A program made the translations under genes and the position numbers. Source: UBA7803 sp036381275 (GTDB lineage Bacteria > Pseudomonadota > Gammaproteobacteria > Pseudomonadales > Azotimanducaceae). Taken from it: a stretch of DNA of 64,000 bases. Under the pieces are notes generated by a model. It ran no database searches, was not told where the DNA came from, and worked only from the letters and a program-made list of their open reading frames with translations. The stretch's first letter is position 1; each line of letters starts with the position of its first letter. Location: the NCBI GenBank assembly GCA_036381275.1, contig DASVDC010000166.1, forward strand, positions 1-64,000. The letters are read 5' to 3'. This document shows positions 9,720 through 17,296 of the stretch, one piece after another.

Positions 9720-10342
9720 ACGCTCGGCGCGCGCAGCTCTCGTGGGAGCGGCCTTCAGCCGCGAATCCCGGAAAATTCGCGGCCGGAGGCCGCTCCCACA
9801 TGGGTGGCGTCGTCGCCTCGCTCCTCGCTGTCTGCCTCCCTGGCACGGCCGCGGCCGAGGTGGCCGCCAAGGGATCCACGGGCTTCACCGTGGTACACGA
9901 GCTGCGGCTCGAGGCGACCCCGGAGCGTGCGTACCAGGCACTGACGGCCGAGGTGGCGTCGTGGTGGGACCCCAGCCACTCGTATTCCCATGACGCCGGC
10001 AACTTCACGATGGATGCCCGCGCCGGCGGCTGCTTCTGCGAGCGGCTGCCGAACGGCGGCAGCGTGGAGCACATGCGGGTGGTGTTCGCGGCACCGGGGA
10101 AGCGCCTGCGGCTGATGGGCGGGCTCGGACCGCTGCAGGGCATCGGCGCCTCCGGTCCCATGGACTTCGAGCTCGCTCCGAACGGCGATGCGACCCGGCT
10201 GACGTTCCGCTACACGGTGAGCGGTTTCGCCCCCGATGGACTCGACGCGATGGCAGAACCCGTGGACGGGGTGCTGCGCGGTCAGCTCACGCGGCTGGCC
10301 GCCTATTTGAGGACGGGCGACCCGGCCCGCTCCGACGCTTGA
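9716..10342 (+). CDS. Exported SRPBCC-domain protein, leader interrupted by a REP
   Basis: This protein of up to 208 residues has a C-terminal START/SRPBCC (AHSA1-like) hydrophobic-pocket domain, roughly residues 60-200 (LRLEATPERAYQAL at its start). The N-terminus is unusual. MNARRAQLS, a normal basic signal-peptide start overlapping the previous stop codon, is separated by a 58-base REP palindrome (9742-9799) from the hydrophobic core GGVVASLLAVCLP and cleavage region GTAAAEV. The repeat keeps the frame (84 bases between the ATGs at 9716 and 9800). Translation may now begin at 9800, giving 180 residues with a leader lacking basic residues. Its ligand is unknown. Confidence 0.75.
   Translation: MNARRAQLSWERPSAANPGKFAAGGRSHMGGVVASLLAVCLPGTAAAEVAAKGSTGFTVVHELRLEATPERAYQALTAEVASWWDPSHSYSHDAGNFTMDARAGGCFCERLPNGGSVEHMRVVFAAPGKRLRLMGGLGPLQGIGASGPMDFELAPNGDATRLTFRYTVSGFAPDGLDAMAEPVDGVLRGQLTRLAAYLRTGDPARSDA
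9742..9799. repeat. REP-like palindrome splitting a signal peptide
   Basis: A complete two-arm REP (left arm starts GTGGGAGCGGCC, right arm ends GGCCGCTCCCAC). It is 58 bases long, the same length as the copy at 8323, and lies between the basic and hydrophobic parts of a signal-peptide coding sequence. Confidence 0.85.
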
Positions 10343-10358
10343 CCCGCTGAGGCGCGAC

Positions 10359-11132
10359 GTGCCCTTCGCCCAGCGCGACATCGAGATCTACTACGTCGAC
10401 CGCGGGCAGGGACCGCAGACGCTGATGTTCTGTCACGGCGCCGGCGGCAACAGCACGAGCTGGTGGCAGCAGATCGGCGCGTTCTCGGGTCGCTACCGTT
10501 GCCTCGCCCACGACCATCGCGGCTTCGGCCGCTCGCGCTGCGCGCCGGAGGCGTTCTCGATCGGCGCCTTCGCCGACGATGCGCTCGCGGTGCTGGATGC
10601 CGCCGGCGTCGAGCGGGCGCACTGGATCTGCCAATCGATGGGCGGCTGGACCGGCCTGCGGGTCGCGCTCGAGCATCCGGAGCGGGTCGCGTCGCTCGTG
10701 CTTTCCGACACGATCGCCGGGCTGCGCCTGCCGTCGGGTATCGACAGCGCCCGCTCGATGGGCGCGCGCGCCGCTGCCGCGGGGGCTGTGAGCCCGGCGC
10801 TCGCCGCCGACTACCATCGGCGCGACCCGGCGGGCGCGTTTCTCTATCTCGAGCTGTCGGCCTTCAACGCCGACCTCGAGCGGCTCGGGCTGTTCCGGCG
10901 GCTGTTCGCGGACGACGCGCTGGTCGACCTGGCGCGGGCCCGGGAGCTCGATCTGCCCGTGCTGGTGATCGCGGGAACGAAGGATCTGATCTGGCCGCCC
11001 GCCGTGCTGCGCGAACTGGCGGGGCATCTGCCCGGCGCCCGCTACATCGAGATCGAAGCGGGTCACTCGCCGTACTTCGAGAATCCGTCGGCGTTCAATC
11101 GGGCGCTGGATGCGTTCCTGACCCGTCCGTGA
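10359..11132 (+). CDS. Alpha/beta-hydrolase
   Basis: This 257-residue alpha/beta-hydrolase has the oxyanion motif CHGAGGN near residue 25 and the nucleophile elbow CQSMGGW near residue 89 (GxSxG variant). A late acidic residue sits in IAGTKDLIWP and the histidine is in EAGHSPYFENP near residue 238. It starts with GTG at 10359, 16 bases after the preceding stop, and is the last gene of the rightward run beginning at 6992. Its 3' end overlaps the convergent membrane protein by 38 bases. Members are esterases, lactonases or C-C hydrolases; the substrate is not predictable. Confidence 0.85.
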   Translation: MPFAQRDIEIYYVDRGQGPQTLMFCHGAGGNSTSWWQQIGAFSGRYRCLAHDHRGFGRSRCAPEAFSIGAFADDALAVLDAAGVERAHWICQSMGGWTGLRVALEHPERVASLVLSDTIAGLRLPSGIDSARSMGARAAAAGAVSPALAADYHRRDPAGAFLYLELSAFNADLERLGLFRRLFADDALVDLARARELDLPVLVIAGTKDLIWPPAVLRELAGHLPGARYIEIEAGHSPYFENPSAFNRALDAFLTRP

Positions 11133-11586
11133 CGGCTTTCGTCTCGGGGAACACGCCGTCCGCCGCGGCGTCCGGTGCCCAGCGCGAGACCGCGCGGTGT
11201 CCGAGCCAGGCGGCCGGCAGATACGCGAGCACGAGGTCCAGTACGTTGAACCACACCGGTGCCGGAAGCATGAGCACGTTCGTGATCCCGCCGAGCAGGA
11301 ATGCGGCGCCGACCGCGTAGGCAGGTCCCGGCGTCCGGCCCGGGGTCATGAGTGCCGCCACGGCCGCTCCGAACAGCGTGCCGAGGCTGTGGGCGAGGAA
11401 CGGAAACAGGAAGTGCCTCGGCTCGAACAGGTGCAGCGAGGCCTTCAGGCCCTCCATCGTGGTCGTGTCCGCGCCGGCCGGCGGCGGGATCACGCTTCCG
11501 CCGATCAGGACGAGCCCCATGTTGACAAGACTGCCAACGGCGAAGCCGACGACGAAGGCGACAACCAGACGAAGTATCCGGCGCAT
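11095..11586 (-). CDS. Membrane protein, four predicted helices
   Basis: This 163-residue protein has hydrophobic segments at about residues 4-30 (LVVAFVVGFAVGSLVNMGLVLIGG), 64-86, 95-115 and 117-135, so it is probably a four-helix inner-membrane protein. It is transcribed away from the SRPBCC/ArsR pair. Its promoter region shares the GTTGC/GCAAC repeats that look like ArsR operators, so it may belong to the same regulon. The start at 11586 gives a clean N-terminal helix (MRRILRL). No known family could be named with certainty. Confidence 0.7.
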   Translation of the reverse strand: MRRILRLVVAFVVGFAVGSLVNMGLVLIGGSVIPPPAGADTTTMEGLKASLHLFEPRHFLFPFLAHSLGTLFGAAVAALMTPGRTPGPAYAVGAAFLLGGITNVLMLPAPVWFNVLDLVLAYLPAAWLGHRAVSRWAPDAAADGVFPETKAVTDGSGTHPAPD

Positions 11587-11669
11587 TGCGATCCTCTCCG
11601 GCGCCCGCGCTCCCGCAGCATGATCCCGTTCGGTGGTGAAGTCGAGGCCGCCGGGTCGATGGTGAATAT

Positions 11670-11731
11670 GCAACCTAAGAGTTGCCATTCGCTCGTTGCT
11701 GAGTTACCGTGATTAGCAACCTGGAGGTTGC
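11670..11731. promoter_or_regulatory. Operator-like inverted repeats between divergent genes
   Basis: Two palindromes built from the same half-site are present: GCAACCTAAGAGTTGC at 11670-11685 and GCAACCTGGAGGTTGC at 11716-11731. A further GTTGCT half-site at 11695 pairs with AGCAAC at 11715. The second palindrome contains the GGAGG ribosome-binding site of the SRPBCC gene, so binding there would block translation initiation or early transcription. The ArsR-type regulator two genes downstream is the obvious candidate ligand-responsive binder. Confidence 0.6.
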
Positions 11732-11733
11732 CA

Positions 11734-12243
11734 ATGAACGGATCCACCGACCGAATCGAAAAGCAGGTGCTGCTCAAGGCGAGCCGGGAGCGGGTCTGGC
11801 GGGCGATCAGCGACGCGGGCCAGTTCGGCACGTGGTTCGGCATCGAGTTCGCAGGAGACTTCGTCCCGGGCGAAATCCTGAAGGGCACGATCGTGCCGAC
11901 GAAGGTGGACGCGGAGGTTGCAAGAATGCAGGAGGCGTTCGCCGGCACGGAGTTCGTCATCCGGGTCGAACGCATCGAGCCGATGCGGCACCTGTCCTTC
12001 CGGTGGAACCCGTACGTGGTCGAACCGGGTCGTGACCCGATGCAGGAGCCGATGACGCTCGTGACCTTCGAGCTGGAGGAGGCGCCCGGCGGTATCCTGT
12101 TGACGATCACCGAGTCCGGGTTCGATGCCGTGCCGCTCGACAAGCGCGCGCAGGTGTTCGCCGACAACGAGGAGGGCTGGGCCATTCAGTGCCGTTTGAT
12201 CGAGCGCTACCTGACTGGAGAGCATGTCGCACCCGAAGGCTAG
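11734..12243 (+). CDS. SRPBCC (AHSA1-like) protein paired with ArsR
   Basis: This 169-residue START-fold protein opens IEKQVLLKASRERVWRAI and contains the typical AHSA1 mid-region (FELEEAPGGILLTITESGF). Such proteins bind hydrophobic small molecules and are often encoded directly upstream of an ArsR regulator. Here the downstream regulator starts 20 bases before this gene ends, indicating translational coupling. I used the ATG at 11734 (GGAGG six bases upstream) rather than the TTG at 11728. Ligand and enzymatic activity, if any, are unknown. Confidence 0.82.
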   Translation: MNGSTDRIEKQVLLKASRERVWRAISDAGQFGTWFGIEFAGDFVPGEILKGTIVPTKVDAEVARMQEAFAGTEFVIRVERIEPMRHLSFRWNPYVVEPGRDPMQEPMTLVTFELEEAPGGILLTITESGFDAVPLDKRAQVFADNEEGWAIQCRLIERYLTGEHVAPEG

Positions 12244-12592
12244 TTCGCGCAATGCGTCGGCCGAGCGGAACGTCGCCGAGGCCGCGTCGGTGTTCGCCGC
12301 GCTCGGCGACGAGACGCGCCTGCGGATCGTCACGCGCCTCTGCCGCGCGGGCCCGCAGTCGATCGTGCGGCTGACCGAAGGGTCCCGGGTGACGCGTCAG
12401 GCGGTGACCAAGCACCTGCGGGCGCTGTCGAGGGCGGGGCTGGTGCGCGGCCGGCGCAGCGGCCGCGAAACCGTCTGGGAGCTCGAGCCGCGGCGGCTCG
12501 GCGAGGTGCGCGGCTATCTCGACGCGATCTCGACCCAGTGGGACGAAGCGATCGACCGGCTCAAGGCGTTCGTCGAGCCGCCGGAGGCGTAG
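12224..12592 (+). CDS. ArsR-family winged-helix regulator
   Basis: This 122-residue protein carries a winged helix-turn-helix of the ArsR/SmtB type: VFAALGDETRLRIVTRL near residue 23, a recognition helix around RVTRQAVTKHLRALSRAGL near 54-72, and the wing VRGRRSGRETVWEL. It lacks the metal-binding cysteines of arsenic or cadmium sensors, as is usual for the SRPBCC-associated subgroup. It probably represses its own operon through the GCAAC/GTTGC repeats at 11670-11731, which would also control the divergent membrane protein. Confidence 0.85.
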   Translation: MSHPKASSRNASAERNVAEAASVFAALGDETRLRIVTRLCRAGPQSIVRLTEGSRVTRQAVTKHLRALSRAGLVRGRRSGRETVWELEPRRLGEVRGYLDAISTQWDEAIDRLKAFVEPPEA

Positions 12593-12625
12593 GCGGCCGC
12601 CGCGGCGACATCGTATCGCTACGCG

Positions 12626-13060
12626 CTAGGTGCAGATGTTGGCCTGCTGCAGTCCCCACTGCGCCTGAGCCCTCACCTTCCGACTCGGATCGGACTGCGC
12701 GAGCTCGCGCAGGCGGCTCACGACGTCCGCGGCGAGATACGACGTACCGGCTTTGCAGGCATCGCAGATCAGTGCATGCACGGCGTGCCAGCGCACGCGG
12801 GGGACAGGATCGCTCAGGCAGCGGACGATGTGAGGTCGCGCTCGGTCGTCCGGGTGCTGATCGAGCAGCTCGAGACAGCACCGGCGAACCACCGGGCTCG
12901 CGTGGCTCAAACCCCAGATGAGCGCATCGACTCGATCGGGCGGCAGCGGTCGCCCGCGGTTTGCCCGGGCACCGACGCGGCCATCCTCGATGAGCCGCAG
13001 GGCGTTCATCCGCTCCGAGGGCGCCTGCAGGCTGTCGACGATGTCGATCCAGGGGTTCAC
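12626..13060 (-). CDS. HEAT-repeat protein
   Basis: This 144-residue helical protein contains about three HEAT-like repeats (ALIWGLSHASPVVRRCCLEL, then PHIVRCLSDPVPRVRWHAVH, then RLRELAQSDPSRKVRAQ). Such repeats form protein-interaction surfaces. It starts with GTG at 13060, overlapping the stop of the upstream dehydrogenase by four bases (GTGA), so the two are translationally coupled. Two cysteines in DACKAG and a C-terminal NICT are present, but no catalytic motif. It may be an accessory subunit of the dehydrogenase, inferred only from the coupling. Confidence 0.72.
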   Translation of the reverse strand: MNPWIDIVDSLQAPSERMNALRLIEDGRVGARANRGRPLPPDRVDALIWGLSHASPVVRRCCLELLDQHPDDRARPHIVRCLSDPVPRVRWHAVHALICDACKAGTSYLAADVVSRLRELAQSDPSRKVRAQAQWGLQQANICT

Positions 13061-14136
13061 CGTCGGCTGACCAGCGGATCCTCGAGCGCCACGTCCCGAT
13101 CCTCCGCCGCGCTGCGGTAGCAGGCGTCGACGATCCGGTGCGCCACCAGCGCATCGTCGAAGCTCGGTGACGCCGGCCGGCCCGCAATCGCCGCCTCGAG
13201 AAAGCGTCGGTCGCAGAGCGCGGCGAGGCTGCGCAGGTCTTCGCGCCGAGGCTGCAGCGCTTCCGCCGCCATGAAGCGCGCCAGCACCTCGTCGTTGGAG
13301 AGGGTAACCGCCGGCTCCGCGCCGTGCTCGATGGTGAGCGTACCGAAGTAGTCCTGATGCGTCTCGAGGCGGACGTCGGCACAGAACACTTCCAGGTGCC
13401 GGCTGGACGGGCGGGTCGTCACGCCGTGCCAGACCGACGTCAGGGTCGACTGGTGGCCGCCGGCGTGATGGAACGTGACCACCGCGACGTCCTCGATACC
13501 CGGATGGCCGGCGAGGTTGCGGGTGTGGCAGCGTACCCGGACGATCGGCCCGAACAGGCGGCGCAGCAGATCGACGTCGTGAATGGAGTGCTCGAGCAGC
13601 GTGCCGCCGCCCGCGCGGTGCACGTCCGCGCGCCAGGTCGAGCCGTACTGCCCGTCCACCGGGAAGCACTGATCGTCCCGCAGGTGCGCGGTCAGCACCG
13701 GGGCGGAGGATTCGGCCAGCCACTCCTCGAGCACCCGGTAGACGGGGCTGAAGCGCAGCACCAGGCCGACCTGGTGGACGATGCCGGCGTCCGTCACCTG
13801 CCGGGCCATCGCTTCCGCGGCTGCGAGGTCGGTCGCCAGCGGCTTTTCGCAGAACACGTGCTTGCCGGCCCGCGCGGCCGCGGCGACCAGCGCCGGGTGC
13901 TCCGCCGTCTCGGTGCAGACGTAGACGGCATCGCATTGCTCGATCACTTCTTCGGCGCGGTCGGCGACGAGCGGCACGCCGGCGAGCGCCGCGAAGCGCT
14001 CGGCGCGCGCCCGATCCCGGTCGCAGACCGCCTGGTACCGCACGTCCGCCAGGCCGCGGCTCTGTATGTCCTTGATGTTGCGGGAGTGGAACGCGCCGAT
14101 GAAGCCGCAGCCGATCAATCCGACGCTGAGGGTCAT
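13057..14136 (-). CDS. Gfo/Idh/MocA-family oxidoreductase
   Basis: This 359-residue NAD(P)-dependent dehydrogenase has the Rossmann motif VGLIGCGFIGAFH at residues 5-17. The family signature HVFCEKPLA (EKP) follows near residue 93, and a C-terminal alpha/beta substrate domain carries HSIHDVDLLRRLFG near residue 187. Members act on sugars, inositols, bile-pigment or aromatic dihydrodiol substrates. The closing domain includes conserved histidines but gives no substrate. The ATG at 14136 is used. Downstream the HEAT protein overlaps its stop. A REP element lies upstream of the start. Confidence 0.85.
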   Translation of the reverse strand: MTLSVGLIGCGFIGAFHSRNIKDIQSRGLADVRYQAVCDRDRARAERFAALAGVPLVADRAEEVIEQCDAVYVCTETAEHPALVAAAARAGKHVFCEKPLATDLAAAEAMARQVTDAGIVHQVGLVLRFSPVYRVLEEWLAESSAPVLTAHLRDDQCFPVDGQYGSTWRADVHRAGGGTLLEHSIHDVDLLRRLFGPIVRVRCHTRNLAGHPGIEDVAVVTFHHAGGHQSTLTSVWHGVTTRPSSRHLEVFCADVRLETHQDYFGTLTIEHGAEPAVTLSNDEVLARFMAAEALQPRREDLRSLAALCDRRFLEAAIAGRPASPSFDDALVAHRIVDACYRSAAEDRDVALEDPLVSRR

Positions 14137-14184
14137 GGAGCCGCCTCTGCCATCACGACGCTTCGAGTATCGCACGAAGGGATT

Positions 14185-14251
14185 GTGGGAGCGGCCTCCG
14201 GCCGCGAATGCCGGGCTTCCCCGACCATTCGCGGCCGGAGGCCGCTCCCAC
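14185..14251. repeat. REP-like palindrome
   Basis: A full two-arm REP, 67 bases with a 17-base centre, in the spacer upstream of the Gfo/Idh/MocA dehydrogenase. The left arm starts GTGGGAGCGGCC and the right arm ends GGCCGCTCCCAC. Confidence 0.88.
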
Positions 14252-14301
14252 ACGCTCTGGTGACACAGATCATGCCACGCGCCGATCGGTGCGCTCCCCT
14301 G

Positions 14302-14331
14302 TTGACAAGCACCGCCGTCCGGGAGCAGTAT
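14302..14331 (+). promoter_or_regulatory. Possible sigma-70 promoter of the MFS leader
   Basis: A perfect -35 box TTGACA (14302-14307) stands 18 bases before a weak -10 CAGTAT (14326-14331). It would start a transcript covering the 14378-14491 frame, the hairpin at 14521 and the MFS gene. The -10 match is poor, so this is tentative. Confidence 0.3.
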
Positions 14332-14491
14332 GCGCGCCCCTTGCTCGAAAGAGCGGATTTCCGAGCGCGACTATCCGATGACGATGTCGATGTACAAGCA
14401 CTTCCTGGACACCGTGGCGGCGGCGCAGCGCGTGCGCGGCTGCCTGCCGGTGACCATTGGCGCGCGTGGAGGGCGCGGCTCTAGCGGATAG
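14330..14491 (+). CDS. Possible small protein or leader peptide upstream of MFS gene
   Basis: This 53-codon frame has GGGAG four bases before the ATG at 14330. An alternative start at 14378 would give 37 residues (MTMSMYKHFLDTVAAAQ at its beginning). It ends 29 bases before a perfect terminator-like hairpin, which is itself just upstream of the MFS exporter. It could be a regulatory leader peptide, an independent small protein, or a relic of a longer gene; no family is recognised. If the promoter at 14302 is real, only the 14378 start would be transcribed with a leader. Confidence 0.35.
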   Translation: MRAPCSKERISERDYPMTMSMYKHFLDTVAAAQRVRGCLPVTIGARGGRGSSG

Positions 14492-14520
14492 CGTGTTCTG
14501 ACAAGCCGATCAGCTTGCAG

Positions 14521-14560
14521 AAGAACCCCGGAGAGCCAATGGCCTCCGGGGTTCTTCGTT
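14521..14560 (+). terminator. Intrinsic-terminator-like hairpin ahead of MFS gene
   Basis: There is a perfect 13-base-pair stem (AAGAACCCCGGAG at 14521-14533 pairing with CTCCGGGGTTCTT at 14544-14556), a 10-base loop and a following CGTTTT. It ends about 40 bases before the MFS start codon. That leaves almost no room for a separate promoter, so it may be an attenuator. Confidence 0.65.
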
Positions 14561-14600
14561 TTGGGCCGAAGAACAACACGAACAAAAAGAGAGCTGGACC

Positions 14601-15818
14601 ATGGACAGGCAAGTAGAGCGCAGGCAACTCGAGAGAAACCTGCCGAACACACTGGCGTTGAGCTTCTTCCAGGTTTTCCTGGTGATCATGCCCATCGCGG
14701 TGCCGTTCTTTCAGAGCAAAGGCCTCGACATGCAGGAGGTCTTTCTGCTGCAGGCGCTGTTCGCGACGGTCGTGCTGGTCACCGAGGTCCCTTCGGGCTA
14801 CCTGGCGGATCTGCTCGGCCGCAAATGGACGCTGCTGGTCGGCTCGGTCGCGAGCGGCGTCGGCAACAGCCTGCTGGTGTTCGCCGACGGCTTCTGGGGC
14901 CTCGCGCTGTTCGAGATCGCACTCGGCGTCGCGCACAGCCTGGTCTCGGGCGCCGACATTGCGATGCTCTACGACAGCGAAGCGAGCCTCGGCCGGCCGG
15001 AAGGCGAGCAGCGTCAGGTGGTCGGACGGCTCTACTCGATGCGCACGTTCTCGGAGGCCGCGGCGGGCGTCGTCTGCAGCGTGCTGATGCTGGGATCGAT
15101 GGAATGGGTGGTGTACGCCCAGGCCATGGTCGGCTGGCTGCCGCTGCTGCTCGCGCTGCGGCTGGTGGAACCGCCGGTGGCGCGGCTCGAGCAGGCGGGC
15201 CACCTGCGCAACATGGGGCTGATCTGGCGGCATCTCTTGACCCACAGCACGGTGCTCAGGCTCACGTTCCTGGCGCTGGCGATCTGGAGCCTGACCACGT
15301 TCTACGCAGTCTGGCTGATCCAGGAGCTGTGGCAGCAGCAGGGCGTCGGCCTCGAGTGGTTCGGCTACCTGTGGGCGGCGCTGACGGCGGTGGCGGCGCT
15401 GTCCGGCCGCTGGGCGCACGTGGCGGAGGCCCGCCTCGGCACCTCCACGGTGCTCGTGCTGGTCGGGCTGCTGCCGGTGTTCGGCTACATCGCCCTCGAC
15501 GTGTTCGGCACCGCCGGCGCGTTTCTCGCCAGCGCGAGCTTCTTCCTCGCGCGCGGCGTCGGCCTGGTGGTGTTCCAGGACGCGCTGAACCGCCGGGTGC
15601 CGGGGACGTTCCGGGCCACCGCGAATTCGCTCGCGAGCTTCGGCTTCCGGGGCGCGTTCGTGGTGACCGGGCCGCTGGTCGGCTGGGTGCTGGACCTCTG
15701 GGGCATGAGCACCACATTGTGGTTGCTCGCCGGCGCGACGCTGGCGATCTTCGTCGGCCTGATCGTGCCGCTGCTGCTGGCGGCGCGGACCCAGCGGGTG
15801 GCCGTCGAGGCCGTCTGA
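14601..15818 (+). CDS. MFS transporter
   Basis: This 405-residue major facilitator superfamily protein has about twelve hydrophobic segments. The cytoplasmic loop-2 motif appears as GYLADLLGRKWTLL near residue 65 (G-x-L-a-D-x-x-G-R-K), typical of drug or metabolite exporters. The charged MLYDSEASLGRPEGEQRQ loop near residue 121 resembles the ALYDSL motif of efflux carriers in bacteria and archaea. The ATG at 14601 follows a weak GAGAG. The gene lies behind the leader described at 14330-14560, suggesting inducible expression. Substrate unknown. Confidence 0.85.
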   Translation: MDRQVERRQLERNLPNTLALSFFQVFLVIMPIAVPFFQSKGLDMQEVFLLQALFATVVLVTEVPSGYLADLLGRKWTLLVGSVASGVGNSLLVFADGFWGLALFEIALGVAHSLVSGADIAMLYDSEASLGRPEGEQRQVVGRLYSMRTFSEAAAGVVCSVLMLGSMEWVVYAQAMVGWLPLLLALRLVEPPVARLEQAGHLRNMGLIWRHLLTHSTVLRLTFLALAIWSLTTFYAVWLIQELWQQQGVGLEWFGYLWAALTAVAALSGRWAHVAEARLGTSTVLVLVGLLPVFGYIALDVFGTAGAFLASASFFLARGVGLVVFQDALNRRVPGTFRATANSLASFGFRGAFVVTGPLVGWVLDLWGMSTTLWLLAGATLAIFVGLIVPLLLAARTQRVAVEAV

Positions 15819-15828
15819 CGGCTCGTAT

Positions 15829-15878
15829 GTGGCGCGGCCTTCGGTTGCGATTCGTTCGCGGCCGGAGGCCGCTTCCAC
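15829..15878. repeat. REP-like palindrome, degenerate
   Basis: A diverged two-arm copy (GTGGCGCGGCC... to ...GGAGGCCGCTTCCAC) between the convergent MFS and sulfatase genes. It may serve as a bidirectional terminator structure. Confidence 0.7.
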
Positions 15879-15897
15879 ATTTCCAGGTGCAAGGCGG

Positions 15898-17229
15898 TCA
15901 AGGCGCGGGTGCGCCGAGCGCCTCCCGGGCCGCTTCGAGCCGCTGTCGCAGGTTCACGACCACGTCGGGGTAGCGGCTCGCCAGGTTGTAGGTTTCCGCC
16001 GGATCCGCGCGCACGTCGAACAGCAGCGGCGCGCCGTACTTCTCGAACGGGATCTCGAGCGAGCGGTAGTAGCTGCGCGTGACCAGCTTCCAGCGCGAGG
16101 TGCGCAGCCCCGCCACGTGCTCGTTGTTGAACAGGATCAGCTCCTCGTGCGGCGACGGCGCCCCCGGTCGGGTGAGCAACGCGGTGATGTCGCGCCCATC
16201 GAGCGTCACGTCCGGCGTCGGCATACCCGTCCAGGCGACGAGCGTGGGCAGCAGATCGATGTTCATCGCGATCTCATGGCTGACCAGCCCCGCCGGGATC
16301 GTGCCGGGCTGACAAGCGAGGAAGGGCACGCGATATCCGCCGTCCCAGCCGGCGCCGCCCTTGCGGTCGCGCAGCGGCCCGACCGAGCCTTCGAACCACG
16401 GGCCATTGTCCGACGTGACGATCACGAGCGTCTGCTCGCTGAGCGCGAGCTCCGCCAGGCGCCGGCGCAGCACGGCGATGTTGGCGTCCACCTCCTCGAC
16501 CACGTCGCCGTAGTCGGCGGCCCGCGAGCGGCCGGCGAAGTCCGGGTGCGGATCGAGGGGCAAATGCGGCGCGGAGAGTGCCAGCAGCAGGAAGAACGGC
16601 CGGTCCCGATGCTGCTCGATGAAGCGCAGCCCGCGCTCGAAGAAACGCTGCGTGAGCCGGTGATAGTCGACGTCCTCCCGCGTCAGCTCCACACCGGGTG
16701 CCGACGCGTACAGCGAGAGCGGCGTCATGTCGTGGCTGTAGGGGAGGCCGAAGAACAGGTCGAATCCCTGGCGCGTCGGCGGCCAGTACGGATCGACGTG
16801 GCCGAGGTGCCATTTGCCGATCAGCGCGGTGGCGTAGTGGGGCTTCAGCGCCTCGGCCAGCGTCACCTCCGACGGCGGCAGACCGCGGTCGTCGGAAGGC
16901 ATGATCACGCCGTGAGCGAGCCCGGTGCGTATCGGGTAGCGGCCCGTCATCAGCCCGGCCCGGGACGACGTGCAGATGTTCGCCGACGCGTAGAAGTCGG
17001 TGAGCCGCGCGCCTTCGGCGGCCATCGCGTCCAGTGCCGGCGTCGCGATCATCCGCCCGCCGTAGCTGCCGAGGTCGCCGTAGCCGAGGTCGTCGGCCAG
17101 CACCAGAATCACGTTGGGGCGGCGGCCCGTGCCGGCTCCGGCGCGCCGGGCGTGGGCCAGCGTGAGCGCGGCGGTTCCCACGGTTTTCAGCCAGTGCCGC
17201 CGGCTCAGCCCGATCTGGCCGCGTCTCAT
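15898..17229 (-). CDS. Sulfatase, Tat-exported, atypical CTSSR active site
   Basis: This 443-residue alkaline-phosphatase-superfamily sulfatase opens with a Tat-type leader, SRRHWLKTVGTAALTLA. The calcium-binding start PNVILVLADDLGYGDLGSYG follows near residue 38. The segment ICTSSRAGLMTGRYP near residue 85 occupies the position of the formylglycine motif C-x-P-x-R, but has serine where proline or alanine is usual. Later metal and substrate motifs (GKWHLG, TSDNGPWFEG) are intact. It hydrolyses sulfate esters if the cysteine is matured. It is convergent with the MFS gene and lies beside the exported tandem hydrolase. A second sulfatase at the window's right end has the canonical CMPAR. Confidence 0.85.
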   Translation of the reverse strand: MRRGQIGLSRRHWLKTVGTAALTLAHARRAGAGTGRRPNVILVLADDLGYGDLGSYGGRMIATPALDAMAAEGARLTDFYASANICTSSRAGLMTGRYPIRTGLAHGVIMPSDDRGLPPSEVTLAEALKPHYATALIGKWHLGHVDPYWPPTRQGFDLFFGLPYSHDMTPLSLYASAPGVELTREDVDYHRLTQRFFERGLRFIEQHRDRPFFLLLALSAPHLPLDPHPDFAGRSRAADYGDVVEEVDANIAVLRRRLAELALSEQTLVIVTSDNGPWFEGSVGPLRDRKGGAGWDGGYRVPFLACQPGTIPAGLVSHEIAMNIDLLPTLVAWTGMPTPDVTLDGRDITALLTRPGAPSPHEELILFNNEHVAGLRTSRWKLVTRSYYRSLEIPFEKYGAPLLFDVRADPAETYNLASRYPDVVVNLRQRLEAAREALGAPAP

Positions 17230-17296
17230 CGTCCCGATCTCCCGCCTCGTCCCCGGAGACGCAGCGTACCCTGCACCGGGTCGTGCTGAAAGGCGA

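Noticed and set aside
13324..14484. 386-codon plus-strand frame over the Gfo/Idh/MocA dehydrogenase
   Set aside because: Complement shadow of a well-defined enzyme; it also runs through a REP palindrome.
14371..14652. Minus-strand frames across the MFS leader
   Set aside because: They cross the terminator stem and the MFS start and have no family resemblance.
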